The notes beneath the pieces were generated by a model that did not search any database, had not been told where the DNA came from, and worked only from the letters and a program-made list of their open reading frames with translations. A program made the position numbers and the translations under genes. DNA of 43,617 bases from Anaerolineae bacterium (GTDB taxonomy: Bacteria; Chloroflexota; Anaerolineae; Promineifilales; Promineifilaceae): assembly GCA_019637635.1 (NCBI GenBank), contig JAHBVI010000052.1:1-43617 (forward strand). Direction: 5' to 3'. Positions 8,757 through 17,548 of this stretch are shown piece by piece (the first letter of the stretch is position 1; each line of letters opens with the position of its first letter).

Positions 8757-9997
8757 TCGCTTGCCTGGCCATCCCCTACTTCGCCGCCGCCGTTGAACGC
8801 CGGGCCAATGACGCCCTCACCCCTCAACCGTTAGCCATTGGCGGCCAGCCCTGGGAAGCTCGCCCCGTTTATGCCTTTTCCCAGGAAGTGGCCCGGCAAG
8901 GCGTCAATGCCGGTATGTCTTTACGCCTGGTGCAGGTGCTTTCACCGGAATCCCAATTTCTACCCGCTCACAAACCAGAATACGGCCGTGTCTCCGCCGA
9001 AGTCATAGACGTATTGAGCGACTTCTCCCCGGATATTGAACCGCAAGAGCTGTGGCACTCCTTCGCCGATTCTACACTGCATTTCACCGCACACGGCCGT
9101 ACCCTGCCTGCCCGTTACTGTCTTGATCTGGACGGTCTACCCTTGAAAGAAGCCATCCACTTTATGCAAACAATGGGCCAGCAGTTACGTAGCCAAACCA
9201 GCTTTGCCCCGACCATCGGCCTGTCAGCCGACAAATTTACGGCACAAGTGGCCGCCACCGTTTCCCGCCCAAACCATCTGTTACCAGTTGAGCCAGAAAA
9301 TCACGCTTCATTTCTGGCATCGCGACCACTGGCTTTTCTGCCTCTGGACAAAGAAACCAACCGCCGCCTGCATCTGATGGGCATTCGCACCTTAGGCCAG
9401 TTGGCCGCCCTACTCCTACCTGCCCTGCAAGAGCAGTTTGGCTCCTCCATTACCCATCCCTTCCAACTTGCGCAGGGCCCTATACAACCCCAACCGGCTG
9501 CGCAAGAGGAAACAATCAGGCAAGTATTTGATGACCCCATAGACAATTTACAGGTCTTAACGGCCGTTCTCACCGGGATTGTGAACGAACTCACTCACCG
9601 CCTGCACACGGCCATGTCAGCCGGGCACACAGTGCAGTTAACCCTGGAAATGGCCGACGGCCGTACCTGCCAGCAAACCGTCACCTTACGCCAGCCCACC
9701 GCTGACCCCCTGCACATCCTCACCGCCTGCCAGACGGTCATCGCTGCCTTGAATCTCACTTCGGGTATCATGGCCGTGACGCTCACCCTGCCCGACTTAA
9801 CCCCAGCAACCGCTCAACAATTGTCGCTTTTCCCTGGTACCGCCATCGCCAGCCGTCTCCAACAAACGGCCCACAACCTGGAAGCCCGCTACCAAGACGG
9901 CCGTTTCTACCAGCCCATCCTGACCGAAACTCAGCACCCCCTGCCGGAAAGACGTTTTCAGTTACGGCCGTTTGCCTATGACCCGGCTCTGGCCTGA
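8753..9997 (+). CDS. imuB: ImuB-like inactive Y-family polymerase
   Basis: 414 residues overlapping the imuA stop by four bases. It follows the Y-family layout: palm start MIACLAIPYFAAAVERR, fingers/palm to about residue 240, thumb-like GIRTLGQLAALLLPALQEQFG (the helix-hairpin-helix region, about 204-224), and a little-finger-like region after 250. The acidic residues of an active enzyme are absent: the first motif reads ACLAIPYF rather than containing D, and the usual S-x-D-E site reads SFADSTLHF. That is the hallmark of ImuB, which serves as a scaffold binding the sliding clamp and DnaE2. Several ACGGCCGT octamers occur within the gene. Confidence 0.85.
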   Translation: MIACLAIPYFAAAVERRANDALTPQPLAIGGQPWEARPVYAFSQEVARQGVNAGMSLRLVQVLSPESQFLPAHKPEYGRVSAEVIDVLSDFSPDIEPQELWHSFADSTLHFTAHGRTLPARYCLDLDGLPLKEAIHFMQTMGQQLRSQTSFAPTIGLSADKFTAQVAATVSRPNHLLPVEPENHASFLASRPLAFLPLDKETNRRLHLMGIRTLGQLAALLLPALQEQFGSSITHPFQLAQGPIQPQPAAQEETIRQVFDDPIDNLQVLTAVLTGIVNELTHRLHTAMSAGHTVQLTLEMADGRTCQQTVTLRQPTADPLHILTACQTVIAALNLTSGIMAVTLTLPDLTPATAQQLSLFPGTAIASRLQQTAHNLEARYQDGRFYQPILTETQHPLPERRFQLRPFAYDPALA

Positions 9998-10232
9998 CGG
10001 CTCACCCATCCAGGTGATCTTGAGCAGTCCCGACATCCCCGGCCAGTTCACCTGGCATGGGCAACTGCACCCTATTGAAGCCATCCACAACCGCTGGCGT
10101 GTCCAACTGGAATGGTGGCGCGAAGGCATCTGGCGCGACTACTTCAAAGTCACCACCACCACCGGCCTGCTCATCGTCATCTTCCAAGACTTACACACCG
10201 GCGACTGGTATTTACAACGCCTCTATGACTGA
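9978..10232 (+). CDS. DUF6504-like small mutasome-linked protein
   Basis: 84 residues from the ATG at 9978, overlapping the end of imuB by 20 nt. The sequence (TRLWPDGSPIQVILS ... FTWHGQLHPIEAIHNRWRVQLEWWREGIWRDYFKVTT ... LLIVIFQDLHTGDWYLQRLYD) is rich in tryptophan and predicted beta strands. It matches the small DUF6504-type proteins often encoded between imuB and dnaE2 in Chloroflexota and Actinobacteria. Function is unknown; position and conservation point to an accessory role in the ImuA/ImuB/DnaE2 complex or in DNA binding. Confidence 0.75.
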   Translation: MTRLWPDGSPIQVILSSPDIPGQFTWHGQLHPIEAIHNRWRVQLEWWREGIWRDYFKVTTTTGLLIVIFQDLHTGDWYLQRLYD

Positions 10233-10281
10233 GTGTTCAGGTGTTTACGTGTTCAAGCGTTCACGTAAACACCTGAACACT
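10232..10281. repeat. Perfect 20-bp inverted repeat between DUF6504 gene and dnaE2
   Basis: Arms 10232-10251 and 10262-10281 are perfectly complementary, with a 10-nt loop. The left arm includes the last base of the DUF6504 stop codon and the hairpin ends eight nt before the dnaE2 start. It has no T-run, and the operon continues, so it is more likely a dispersed palindromic repeat or an RNA attenuation/stability structure than a terminator. Confidence 0.8.
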
Positions 10282-10288
10282 TAAACAC

Positions 10289-13203
10289 ATGAATACCTAC
10301 ATCGAACTCCACTGCCATTCTAACTTCAGCCTGCTAGACGGGGCCAGCCATCCCGAAGAACTGGCCGCCCGTGCGGCCGAATTGGGCATGTCGGCTCTGG
10401 CGTTGACGGATCACAACACCGTCTATGGCGCTGCTCGTTTCATCCGCGCTTCAAGAGAATATGGCATCCAACCCATTTTAGGGGCGGAACTTACTTTGAC
10501 GGAAGACGATAACCCTGACCACCTTCACCATTTGACCTTATTAGTCGAAAACCAGGCAGGCTGGCACAACCTCTGTTACCTCATCAGCCGCGCCCAACAC
10601 AACGCCCCCAAAGGCCAGGCTGTGCTACCCTTCACCGAACTAACAGGCTGTACCAATGGTCTGATTGCCTTATCCGGCTGCCGTCATGGACTTGTGGCAA
10701 CGGCCGTATCACCCAATAACGGCCGTTGCCATCGCTCGCCGTTATCTTGACCTGTTTGGCCGGGATAACTTCTACATCGAATTACAAAACCACTACCTGC
10801 CCGATGATGACTTGCGTAACGGCCGTCTCACCGCCTTAGCCAGTCGTTTGAAACTCAACTGTGTGGTCACGAATAACGTCCATTACCACATCCCCGAACG
10901 TCACCAACTGCAAGATGTCCTGGTCTGCATCCACCACCTGACCACGCTAGATGAATCCGCCCACCTGCGCCGCCTGAATGGGGAGTATTATTTGAAAACG
11001 GCCAGGCAAATGGCCGCCCTCTTTCCCGACCAGTCCCAGGCCATCGCCCACACCCTGGACATCGCCAGCCGTTGCCGTTTTGAACTGCATTACGGCCTCC
11101 AAGACCTGCCCTCCTTTCCCACCCCACACGGCATGAGTACCGGAGCCTACCTGCGCCGCCTGTGTCAGGAAGCCATCCCCCGGCGATACCCCCAACCGGC
11201 CAGCCGTATCCAGGAGCAGGTCAACCACGAACTGACCATCATTGAAGGGGCAGGGTTAGCCAATTACTTTCTTATTGTCTGGGACATCGTGCGCTATGCC
11301 CGTGCTCAGGGTATCCGCTGCCAGGGACGAGGTTCGGCCGCCAACTCCTTAGTCGCTTATCTGCTCAACATCAGCCCCATTGACCCCATCGCCCACGACC
11401 TGGTGTTTGAACGTTTCCTCAGCGCCGAACGCGCCATTGCCCCGGACATTGACCTGGATTTTGACGCCGCCCGGCGGGAGGAGGTGATTCAATACCTCTA
11501 CGGCCGTTACGGCCCCGATCACACCGCAATAGCCTGCACCTTCATCACCTTTCGCGACAAAAGCGCCATCCGCGACATCGGCAAGGCATTGGGTTTGACG
11601 CCGGAGCTGGTGGCCACGGCTGTTCATGCCCTGGAAATGGCTCAATCGCCGAAAGTAGACGATGAAACCGAACAGGGTGCCCTCAAGATGCTGCTTGACC
11701 TGAGTGAACAAATTGAAGGTTTCCCCCGGCATCTGGGCATCCACTCTGGCGGCATGATCATCACCGGCTCGCCACTGATGGGCCGTGTGCCCACCGAACC
11801 GGCCGCCATGCCTGACCGGGTGGTGGTGCAATGGGACAAAGAAGCCTTAGAAGATGTGGGGTTGGTAAAGATAGATATTTTGGGCTTACGGATGTTGTCG
11901 GCCATCAGTGATGCCGTTTCCCTCATTGCTGAAGGTACAGGTGAATCACCAGACTTAGATGATTTGACTTTCACAGATAAGGCCGTGTACCAGATGATAG
12001 GCACGGCCGATACCATCGGTGTGTTTCAGGTGGAATCCCGTGCCCAGGCGCAAATGCTGCCCAAACTCAAACCCACCTGTTTCAACGACCTGATAGTAGC
12101 CATCTCCCTCATTCGCCCCGGCCCCATTCAAGGCAACATGGTACACCCTTTTTTGCGCCGCCGTCAGGGGTTGGAGCCGGTGGCTTACCTGCACCCATTG
12201 TTAGAACCGGCATTAGCGGAAACATTAGGCGTCATTCTCTTTCAAGAGCAGGTTTTGAAAGTCGCCCGCGACCTGGCCGGATTCACACCGGGGCAGGGGG
12301 AGCAGCTCCGCCGGGCATTGGGCGCGAAACGGGCGACCGTAGAAATTGAAAAATTCCGGGCTGCTTTTATCACCGGCGCACAAGACAAAGGGGTGACGGT
12401 CGTTGTTGCTGAAACCATCTTTGAGCAGTTATTGGCCTTTGGCGGTTACTCCTTTGCCAAGAGCCATGCCGCCGCCTTTGCCGTGTTGGTTTACCAATCC
12501 GCCTGGCTCAAGCAATATCATCCCCAAGCCTTCTACGCCGCCCTGCTCAACAATCAGCCGATGGGCTTTTGGAATGCGGCCGTCCTGGTCAACGAACTCC
12601 GGCGGCAAGGCATCCCGGTGCTGCCGGTGGACATCCATACCAGCCAGCTTACATGCAGCCTGGAAGGGAACGGCATCCGCCTGGGCTTCAACTATGTGAA
12701 AGGCATCCATGAAGAACAGATAGACCGCATCGTAGATGGCCGGGTGCAACGGCCGTTTACCTCCTTAGCCGATTTTTGCCAACGCACCCGCCTGCCCCGA
12801 ACTATCACCGAAAATCTCATTATGTGTGGGTCAATGGACAGTTGGGGCCTGCCCCGCCGTCAACTATTGTGGGAATTGGGCACATTACACATCCCGAAAA
12901 AAAATGGGCTGGCCCTGGACATCACGCGAGAACCCGTTTCCTTGCCGCCTCTCTCCCCTGTTGAAGCCATGTTAGCCGAACGAACTGTCCTGGGTCTATC
13001 CCCCGGCGACCACATAATGACCCTCTACCGGGCGGAGTTAAGGAAGCATCACATCCTGGGCAGTCAGGAAGTGACGGCCGTACCCGATCTTCAATGGGTA
13101 CAAGTGGCCGGGCTGCTGGTGGTACACCAATCCCCACCCACCGCCAAAGGCTTTCATTTTTTGACACTAGAAGACGAAAGCGGCATGATGAATGTGATTG
13201 TCA
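10289..13203 (+). pseudogene. dnaE2: Error-prone DNA polymerase III alpha (DnaE2), 5' part, frameshifted
   Basis: The first frame (10289 to about 10707) encodes the PHP domain: YIELHCHSNFSLLDGASHPEELAARAAELGMSALALTDHN. The frame then shifts near 10696-10730, at a hairpin, and continues as TAVAIARRYLDLFGRDNFYIELQ to the IS junction at 13203. The polymerase core contains the catalytic acidic motif APDIDLDFDAARREEVIQ, a fingers region with GRGSAANSLVAY, and helix-hairpin-helix and OB parts ending FLTLEDESGMMNVIV. Family knowledge: DnaE2 is the catalytic polymerase of SOS mutagenesis, working with ImuA and ImuB. Here it is broken by both a frameshift and an insertion sequence, so the mutasome should be inactive unless an intact copy exists elsewhere. 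The frameshift could be an assembly error; the insertion is not. Confidence 0.9.
10696..10730. repeat. 12-bp hairpin at the dnaE2 frameshift
   Basis: GGCAACGGCCGT (10696-10707) and ACGGCCGTTGCC (10719-10730) are exact reverse complements around an 11-nt loop. Each arm contains the genome-wide octamer ACGGCCGT. The dnaE2 reading frame changes exactly here, so a small rearrangement or slippage between the two octamers is a plausible cause. Confidence 0.85.
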
Positions 13204-14707
13204 CCTTATTTTTGTACAAACAGACCAAGATTCAACTTTTTCATTCAAATAGGGCATGTTTCAACTCATGAAAATAGGTCAAATTTAACGAATCAGAACC
13301 AGATTGGACTATCATCATAAAACTTCATTTGACTTAGACATAGCAAGGAGTTTTCTGATGAACATGAAATTTGGTTTCACCGATGAGACATTCAATACGC
13401 AATATGCCCCTTTGGGCGTGTTGTTAGCACTTTACCAACAAAAACAGGTCTTAAAACCATTAGAGAATGTGACGACAACCGCCAAAATCGTCCACTTTTC
13501 CCTGACCGATAAGCTGGCGCAGGTATTGGTGAGCATTTTGAGCGGATGCGACACAATTTCTGAGGTCAACACCAAACTCCGAGGGGACATCCCTTTAGCA
13601 AAAGCTGGCGGTTGGAAATGCTTCGCTGACCAATCAACCCTCTCCCTCGCTCTGGACTCTCTAAGTCAAATGAACCTTGAACAATTGCGAGAGGCAACCA
13701 CACAAATGACGCAAAGATATGGTCAAGTACCAAGGCATGACTGGCGTGGATTTCTCTGGCTTGACTATGATTTGAGTGGTCTGATATGCAGTCAACAAGC
13801 TGAAGGGAGCCAAAGAGGGTACTTCAGCGATAAAAAAACGCTACAGGACGACAGTTAGCCCGTGTTAGCGCCGTGGATTACCAAGAAACGCTCTGGTCGC
13901 AACTCTTTGCGGGTAATCAACATACCGTCAATTGTTTGCCAAATGCGATGCAAGGTGTGCAAAGTTCATTAGACTTAGACCAACCGCAACGCAACCGCAC
14001 GGTTTGGCGTTTTGATGGTGGCGGGGGCAGTGAAGACAACTTCCGGCTTTTGTTACAGCAAGGCTATCATGTCCATGCCAAAGGGCTTTCCAGTAGTCGT
14101 GCTGCGGCACTTGCCAAGCGGGTAACCCGATGGGATGTTTACGATGACAACTGGTTTGGCGAAGTTAAAACGGACTTCAATTGGGGAAAACCCCTGCGCG
14201 TTTTTGTGCAACGTCGCTTAAAAAATGACAAGATTTTGCACAGTTACTATGTCAGCACCTTGACATTGCCTTCAAAAAAGCAGTTTTTGACCCTCTATCG
14301 GGAACGCGGTGGGGCCGAAGTCGAACAATTTCGCCAAGATAAGAGTGGGTTAGCTATGGCAGTCCGTCGTAAATCATCATTCAATGGACAAAGCGGCTAC
14401 ATTTTGTTGACTGATTTAGCCCACAATTTACTTGCTGATTTCAAACGGTATGCGTTGATTGGGTCACGATTCGAGGCATATGGATTGAAACGCATCGTCC
14501 GCGACTTGCTTTGTTTTCCCGGTACTCTTACTTTCGACGACGAGGGAAGCCTTGTTTATGTCAAATTGCTAAGTCAAAGGAAAAATTCGACTGACCTGTT
14601 ATTTTGTTTGGAAAGGTACTATTTGGAGCGCTTTTCCTAAGTTGAAACCGCCCCAGTTTGCAGGAAAAAGTTAAAACCCGCCGACTTTGTACAAAAATAA
14701 GGTGTCA
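13199..14707 (+). mobile_element. Complete IS1380-family insertion sequence with 5-bp target duplication
   Basis: The element is 13204-14702 (1499 bp). The left terminal repeat CCTTATTTTTGTACAAA (13204-13220) is the perfect reverse complement of 14686-14702. The flanks carry the direct duplication TGTCA at 13199-13203 and 14703-14707. Joining the flanks with one TGTCA gives the in-frame dnaE2 sequence MMNVIVSPQVYGRYR, proving insertion into a functional reading frame. The element contains one transposase gene split by a frameshift. It has no ACGGCCGT octamer, unlike the host DNA around it, which supports recent arrival. Confidence 0.95.
13304..14640 (+). CDS. IS1380-family transposase, two frames joined at an A7 run
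   Basis: The first frame (13304-13858, 184 aa) carries the N-terminal domain and first catalytic Asp region (FLWLDYDLSGL), ending after GYFSDKK. The second frame has a nominal start at 13873 and runs to 14640. It continues NATGRQLARVSAVDYQE, then RFDGGGGSEDNFRLLLQQGY with the second Asp, and YRERGGAEVEQFRQDKSG with the conserved Glu region of the DDE nuclease. The two frames connect by a -1 shift at the run of seven A (13832-13838), which reads AAA AAA ACG in frame 0 and gives AAC in -1. It may be programmed frameshifting, an inactivating single-base change or a sequencing artefact. Family knowledge: most IS1380 transposases come from one uninterrupted frame, so decay or error is more likely. 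Confidence 0.85.
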
Positions 14708-14859
14708 GTCCGCAGGTGTACGGCCGTTACCGCTCCACCATCCGCTCTGAAAGGCTGCTACTTGTTAAAGGTCAAGTACAGCAACAGGGTGGAGTAACAA
14801 ATGTAATGGCCGATGAGGTCGTGGGATTGCAGGTGAAATCAATAGCAGATAACAATTAG
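14703..14859 (+). pseudogene. dnaE2: DnaE2 C-terminal remnant downstream of the IS
   Basis: After the right TGTCA, the frame reads SPQVYGRYRSTIRSERLLLVKGQVQQQGG... and ends ...KSIADNN at TAG 14857-14859. This is the C-terminal OB-fold end of DnaE2 (normally ...vy-ryr..lr...lllveG.lqr..gv.nvia..). It joins in frame to the part ending at 13203 once the IS and one target duplicate are removed. Without a start codon it is not expected to be translated. Confidence 0.9.
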
Positions 14860-14886
14860 CCTATCTCAAAAGCCCAAGCCCCAAAC

Positions 14887-14921
14887 AAAAACCGCCCACA
14901 TGGAGATGTAGGCGGTTTTTT
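14887..14921. terminator. Bidirectional intrinsic terminator between converging operons
   Basis: The stem AAAAACCGCC (14887-14896) pairs with GGCGGTTTTT (14911-14920), and an inner ACAT/ATGT extends the stem. T-runs flank it on both strands (TTTTTT on +, TTTTT-G-TTT on -). It lies between the dnaE2 end and the last gene of the CRISPR operon on the opposite strand, serving both. The remaining gap 14922-15125 holds nothing I recognise. Confidence 0.85.
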
Positions 14922-15125
14922 GCGGGCGTTGACCGGCAGCAGGAGGGGGCGTCGCGGCCCTGTTCCTGATTGGTTTGTTCCAGTCGCGTTTCTTTTGTGC
15001 CAGTTTGGGGGAGGGAGCGATATTGTCAGTTCAGACAACTATCGCGAGTTTCCTTCTGCCGTTAATCCAACCAGGGACGTCCATAGCATATCGCTGGCTT
15101 TTTCAAAATGCAACAACTGTACTGT

Positions 15126-16757
15126 TCATTTGAGATAGTCCGTAATCATATCCCGTACAGTGCGGAATGGATTTTCAGTAGCAATCCCAACACCGGCACA
15201 TATAACTACCATGTCTCTCAGAGGGGGCAAATCATCATGAAGTGAGTGACTATCAACTGTCGTGTTAGCATACTTTTGGGCAATCGTTGCTGCCGAGACG
15301 CCGCCAAAGCCATTGGCGATAATACTTTGCTCATATAAAGGCCGTAACGCCTCTAATCGTTGCAATGCAGGTATCACAAGAGGCATCCAACCCAGCTCTC
15401 CAACTGATTCTTGCTCATCCCACCATGCGGCATGTGGCCGTTGTTGCCGACATAACCCTACTAACTGCGCCAATAAATTGTGGCGGGTGCTGTACTCGAC
15501 GAGAGCAAGAGCTTTTCCATTTAGCGTGTCACTGCTCAAATTTTGATAATGAACAGCCAGTTCAAAACACAAGTCACGCAGTTCACCCAGATCATAAAAA
15601 GTTGTGAGATTGTGTACAAGTTGTACCCGTTGAGGCTGTGTCAACGTGTAGTCTGCCTCTTGGTGGCTGTGCGCAGTTTTGCTTAACTGCGCCAATATCG
15701 AACGCCGGTATTCAGTTTCCATTTTTAGCGATGACAGATTTACATCCAACAAAAAAGTATCCGCAGGGGCCATTTGAACCGCACGTTCCAAAGCTACTTG
15801 CTGAAACCGATGTATGCGCCCCAGGAAATCAATATAACGGCCGTTGTCCCAGGCAATACGAGCGTTATGATACAATTCCCCCAATAGGGCTGCCGATTCC
15901 TGCGCTGCCAACGCCTGTAATTCGGTTTGCATCGTCGCTAATTGGCTACGTGTTTCGCCGCGCGCCTGATCAATAGCAGCTTGTAAATATCGTTCAGCTT
16001 CCGAAAATTCAAACCAGAGCCGGGAACTGGCATATTGCAACATATGCATGACCAGATCGTTATGATAACCAACCTCTTGCAGCACGTTAAAAGCCGCTGG
16101 AAAGTCGAACCGTTGCAACAGGTGAACGGCCGTTTGCTGGCGTAAGGTTAATTGCATTTGCCGCCACACAGGCAACACCCACGGTTTCCCTTTCGATTCG
16201 GATTGATAAATAACCTGGCAACGCTCGCCAAACAAAAACAATCCTTGCAATAATAGGGCAGTACTGCAAGCAGTTGTGCCTGCCGTTGGCAACATATACA
16301 CGCGGGTTATGGGTTCTGGTGCCAGTTCAAGTAACCTTTCGTGATAATATGTAATTGTCTCATCATACAGGGCGGGGTTGATACCTTTGATAGGCACAGG
16401 TTCAACCCGCAAGATTTGATGGGGATATCGTTCTCGAAAGGCAAGCGTGATAACTTCAGCCAGATGAATCGTGTCTGTATGGTTATATCTGGGGTCATCT
16501 TGATCCGTGCCCAACAAAAATAGTGAATCAATGTGGTCTATTTCAGCCAGGATATGGTCAATACACGGCTGCAAAATGGGGTACGACAACGATGTTTTCA
16601 CCATTTTATAGGTTTCTAATAGCCGTTTGCCGCGTTCGCGTACGGTCTCCTGTTTCGGGCGCTCCGTTACGGGTTCCTGTTCTTTGGGTGTGGGTAGCTG
16701 TTGCCCTGGTTCGCGTATATCCCGTGTGCCAATGTGAGAAAACACAATCACAGACAT
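15126..16757 (-). CDS. CARF-domain CRISPR ancillary protein with C-terminal effector-associated (death-like) domain
   Basis: 543 residues. The start at 16757 is chosen for GGGAGG upstream and because the CARF fold begins there: MSVIVFSHIGTRDI, the opening strand and loop of Csm6-like CARF domains. Residues 76-200 give the alternating Rossmann pattern (SLFLLGTDQD, ILRVEPVPIKG, VYMLPTAGTTACSTALLLQG, CQVIYQSESKG). T158-AGT is the likely ligand-binding loop for cyclic oligoadenylate. Residues 205-370 are helical, resembling the Cas02710/Csm6-type linker. No clear HEPN nuclease follows. Instead residues 387-445 form an effector-associated-type helical domain (GELRDLCFELAVHYQNLSS...LLAQLVGLC) that aligns gap-free with the end of the protein encoded at 17549-19090. 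It starts two nt after the Cas6 gene, in the same operon. Inferred role: senses the Cas10 second messenger and recruits a partner. A lone R-x4-H string (residues 377-382) is noted but is not convincing as a catalytic site. Confidence 0.8.
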   Translation of the reverse strand: MSVIVFSHIGTRDIREPGQQLPTPKEQEPVTERPKQETVRERGKRLLETYKMVKTSLSYPILQPCIDHILAEIDHIDSLFLLGTDQDDPRYNHTDTIHLAEVITLAFRERYPHQILRVEPVPIKGINPALYDETITYYHERLLELAPEPITRVYMLPTAGTTACSTALLLQGLFLFGERCQVIYQSESKGKPWVLPVWRQMQLTLRQQTAVHLLQRFDFPAAFNVLQEVGYHNDLVMHMLQYASSRLWFEFSEAERYLQAAIDQARGETRSQLATMQTELQALAAQESAALLGELYHNARIAWDNGRYIDFLGRIHRFQQVALERAVQMAPADTFLLDVNLSSLKMETEYRRSILAQLSKTAHSHQEADYTLTQPQRVQLVHNLTTFYDLGELRDLCFELAVHYQNLSSDTLNGKALALVEYSTRHNLLAQLVGLCRQQRPHAAWWDEQESVGELGWMPLVIPALQRLEALRPLYEQSIIANGFGGVSAATIAQKYANTTVDSHSLHDDLPPLRDMVVICAGVGIATENPFRTVRDMITDYLK

Positions 16758-16759
16758 CT

Positions 16760-17539
16760 CTACTTTCCTCCCTGGTGATAGGTCACTGCGCCGAAACCTA
16801 AAGCCGTCTTTGCACCCACGCCGCTGTAAACGGCCAGTTGGCCCAACGCCTGCCAGATTTGCCGGTAAAATGGCTCTTCTGCCAGTGCCAGAAAAGCCAC
16901 ATCGCCGGTAAAGCCCAGATGGACGTTGCCTTTTTTGGCTACAAACGGTTCGGTTTGTATTTGGTGGCGGCTGACCAGCACCTGCCGGGCACACCATTCC
17001 GGCCAGTCGGCCGGTAGTTTTTTGGGTGGCGGGGCAAAGGTTTGCCAGACGCGGAATGGTTGGGTAAAGACGTTCCGTGGCTCCGGTAGCAACAGGTAGA
17101 TCGGTTTGCCGCCAACCCCTGTACTCTGGGAAAAGGTAGTGGGCGTCAGAAAGCGCAGGCGCAAGTCCGCCGCGGCATCGTTTTCCAGCATCTCGGCAAA
17201 ACCAGGTCCTTGGCGGCACTGCACATAGGTAGCAATCAGACGGTGTGGGCCAAGCCGCAACTTATCCCCATTTTTGACAGCATTTTTCCAGGCACGATGG
17301 AGGAATACGGCCGTGCGCTCCGTTAACACCCCAAATCGCAAACCGGTGAGTAGCTTATTGGTGAAAATGGGTGCCATCGAGTACGGTTTGGGGGGAGGCT
17401 GTTCATGCAACCAGGTTGCTTCCGCTACATCCACCTGATCGAGCAGTTTAAAAGTCAGTCCCGCCAACCCTTTGCCAGTCACTTCATGGCGAGAGAGGGG
17501 GGAGGACACGGCCGTGAACGTTACGATAATCTGGTACAT
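16760..17539 (-). CDS. cas6: Cas6 pre-crRNA endoribonuclease
   Basis: 259 residues, typical Cas6 length. It has two ferredoxin-like halves. The N-terminal half (MYQIIVTFTAVSSPLSRHEVTGKGLAGLTFKLL...) has the LTGLRFGVLTERTAVFLHRAW segment. The C-terminal half has LRFLTPTTFS (the conserved F-x-T-P-T-x-F motif), HLGFTGDVAFLAL, and the glycine-rich RNA-binding loop YSGVGAKTALGFGAV at 238-252. It cleaves the array transcript at the base of the repeat hairpin, leaving the usual 8-nt 5' handle, here predicted as GTGGAAAC. It lies between two effector-associated-domain proteins in the operon: 9 nt after one and 2 nt before the other. Confidence 0.9.
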   Translation of the reverse strand: MYQIIVTFTAVSSPLSRHEVTGKGLAGLTFKLLDQVDVAEATWLHEQPPPKPYSMAPIFTNKLLTGLRFGVLTERTAVFLHRAWKNAVKNGDKLRLGPHRLIATYVQCRQGPGFAEMLENDAAADLRLRFLTPTTFSQSTGVGGKPIYLLLPEPRNVFTQPFRVWQTFAPPPKKLPADWPEWCARQVLVSRHQIQTEPFVAKKGNVHLGFTGDVAFLALAEEPFYRQIWQALGQLAVYSGVGAKTALGFGAVTYHQGGK

Positions 17540-17548
17540 TGGCAGCGC

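Noticed and set aside
15612..15630. R-x4-H (RVQLVH) in the CARF protein as a HEPN nuclease motif
   Set aside because: The residue after Arg is hydrophobic, there is only this one match, and it lies just before the adaptor domain rather than in a HEPN-like helical bundle. Not excluded; structure prediction would settle it.
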